From: Nanobdellota archaeon | GTDB taxonomy: Archaea; Nanobdellota; Nanobdellia; Pacearchaeales; GW2011-AR1 | Length of the DNA stretch: 5,603 nucleotides | Assembly: GCA_018829425.1 (NCBI GenBank) | Contig: JAHJUA010000024.1 | Location: 1 to 5,603 of the forward strand | Direction of reading: 5' to 3' | Part shown: positions 5,448 through 5,603 of the stretch, in pieces | How the letters are laid out: each line of letters starts with the position of its first letter | Position numbering within the stretch: the first letter of the stretch is position 1 | Translations under genes and position numbers: made by a program | The notes under the pieces: model-generated | What the model was told of the DNA's origin: nothing | What the model saw: the letters and a program-made list of their open reading frames with translations, nothing else | The model's database searches: none

Positions 5448-5462
5448 TTATTGTGCAAAGCC
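5444..5462 (-). repeat. Right terminal inverted repeat
   Basis: Read on the minus strand this is GGCTTTGCACAATAA, a mismatch, then TAG, so 18 of 19 bases match the left end. The transposase stop codon TAG (5445-5447) lies within the extended repeat, so the gene and the transposon end are packed with no spare bases. Confidence 0.93.
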
Positions 5463-5471
5463 ACTATTCTC
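5463..5471 (+). repeat. Target-site duplication, right copy (9 bp)
   Basis: ACTATTCTC directly follows the right terminal repeat in the same orientation as the copy at 133-141. The 9-bp length fits the IS903 group. Confidence 0.93.
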
Positions 5472-5510
5472 TTGCTGGGTATTTATCTCATAATCAAATA
5501 TAACACATAG
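5463..5510 (+). pseudogene. Small membrane protein gene, 3' part, beyond the transposon
   Basis: The bases after the right terminal repeat begin with the second copy of the 9-bp target duplication (ACT ATT CTC, coding T-I-L). They continue in the same frame as the left fragment with LLGIYLIIKYNT and a TAG at 5508-5510. Joining codon 47 of the left fragment to TTG at 5472 restores an uninterrupted hydrophobic second helix. This fragment has no start of its own. It shows that the gene was intact before insertion. Confidence 0.75.
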
Positions 5511-5578
5511 AGAGAACCCAAGTAAAAAATCAATAGTAAAATAAGATAAAGAACTCTTTTATCTGAGTGCGAATTCAT
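5483..5578 (-). CDS. Possible 31-residue single-pass membrane peptide
   Basis: An ATG at 5578-5576 on the minus strand opens a 31-codon frame ending in TAA. The first eight residues are polar (MNSHSDKR) and the rest form one hydrophobic helix (VLYLILLLIFYLG then SLYVLYLIM). It overlaps the 3' end of the interrupted membrane gene by 28 bases on the opposite strand. The main support is the strong Shine-Dalgarno-like sequence upstream. I do not recognise a family. It could be a real small membrane protein, or a chance frame in AT-rich DNA. Confidence 0.35.
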   Translation of the reverse strand: MNSHSDKRVLYLILLLIFYLGSLYVLYLIMR

Positions 5579-5588
5579 CTAAGAAAAC

Positions 5589-5599
5589 CACCTCCTTTC
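5589..5599 (-). promoter_or_regulatory. Strong Shine-Dalgarno-like sequence on the minus strand
   Basis: GAAAGGAGGTG on the minus strand matches the 16S rRNA tail over many bases. The gap to the ATG at 5578 is about 10-12 bases, longer than ideal. It is the only strong ribosome-binding-like site in the window and lies in host DNA, outside the transposon. Confidence 0.4.
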
Positions 5600-5603
5600 A
5601 GAA

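Larger units (their letters stand above)
142..5462. mobile_element. Cargo-carrying IS5-family (IS903-group-like) transposon with a restriction-modification system
   Basis: The element is 5,321 bp with perfect 15-bp terminal inverted repeats, GGCTTTGCACAATAA at 142-156 and its reverse complement at 5448-5462. It is flanked by an exact 9-bp direct repeat. The only transposase gene ends against the right repeat. IS903 of the IS5 family also has repeats starting GGCTTTG and makes 9-bp duplications, so end type, duplication length and transposase class agree. A plain IS of this group is about 1.0-1.5 kb. The extra material here is an HNH endonuclease, a cytosine methyltransferase, an AlbA_2/ATPase regulator-like protein and a 92-residue unknown. 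No internal copy of the terminal repeat was found, so this reads as one unit and not as two IS copies bracketing cargo. Exact duplications and intact genes suggest a recent insertion. Confidence 0.93.

Noticed and set aside
5544..5564. AGATAAA and TTTATCT inverted repeat, a possible terminator for the interrupted membrane gene
   Set aside because: The stem is pure A/T apart from one pair, no T-run follows, and it lies inside the candidate minus-strand peptide. The support is too weak.
5588..5603. CCACCTCCTTTC on the plus strand resembling the 3' end of 16S rRNA
   Set aside because: The bases before it do not match the conserved GGATCACCTCC context. It is better read as a Shine-Dalgarno-like site on the minus strand.
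1..5603. CRISPR array, tRNA or rRNA genes
   Set aside because: No regularly spaced repeats and no cloverleaf or rRNA-like stretch were seen on either strand.

Overview
The window looks like AT-rich archaeal DNA. Four genes are preceded by A/T boxes with a purine-rich BRE-like flank, of the archaeal TATA type. In three of them the box centre lies about 21-25 bases before the ATG, which suggests leaderless transcripts. No Shine-Dalgarno sequence precedes the large genes, arginine is mostly AGA/AGG, and TAA, TAG and TGA are all used as stops (standard code). A DPANN-type or other AT-rich archaeon is plausible, but no gene here fixes the lineage.

Nearly everything belongs to one 5,321-bp mobile element at 142-5462. 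Its ends are a perfect 15-bp terminal inverted repeat (18 of 19 when extended), and it is flanked by an exact 9-bp direct repeat, ACTATTCTC, at 133-141 and 5463-5471. The repeat beginning GGCTTTG and the 9-bp duplication match the IS903 group of the IS5 family. Removing the element and one duplication restores an open frame for a small membrane protein (59 codons visible, then TAG), so the insertion interrupted that gene.

Inside the element, left to right, are: an HNH endonuclease with zinc fingers (205-1230, +); a DNA cytosine-C5 methyltransferase (1220-2227, -), tail-to-tail with it and overlapping by 11 bp; a divergent AlbA_2/GHKL-ATPase/winged-helix protein (2305-3780, +); a 92-residue protein of unknown function with its own archaeal promoter (3996-4274, +); and a DDE transposase with the full Y-R-E-K signature (4326-5447, +), whose stop codon lies at the edge of the right terminal repeat.

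The best reading is a cargo-carrying insertion sequence that moves a complete Type II-like restriction-modification system with a candidate controller. The HNH protein would cut, the methyltransferase would protect, and the AlbA_2 protein may control one or both from the 77-bp divergent promoter region, which holds a 17-bp palindrome on its own TATA box. The restriction activity and the controller role are inferences. The transposon boundaries are read directly from the sequence. To the right of the element are the tail of the interrupted gene and a possible 31-residue membrane peptide on the minus strand with a strong Shine-Dalgarno-like sequence.
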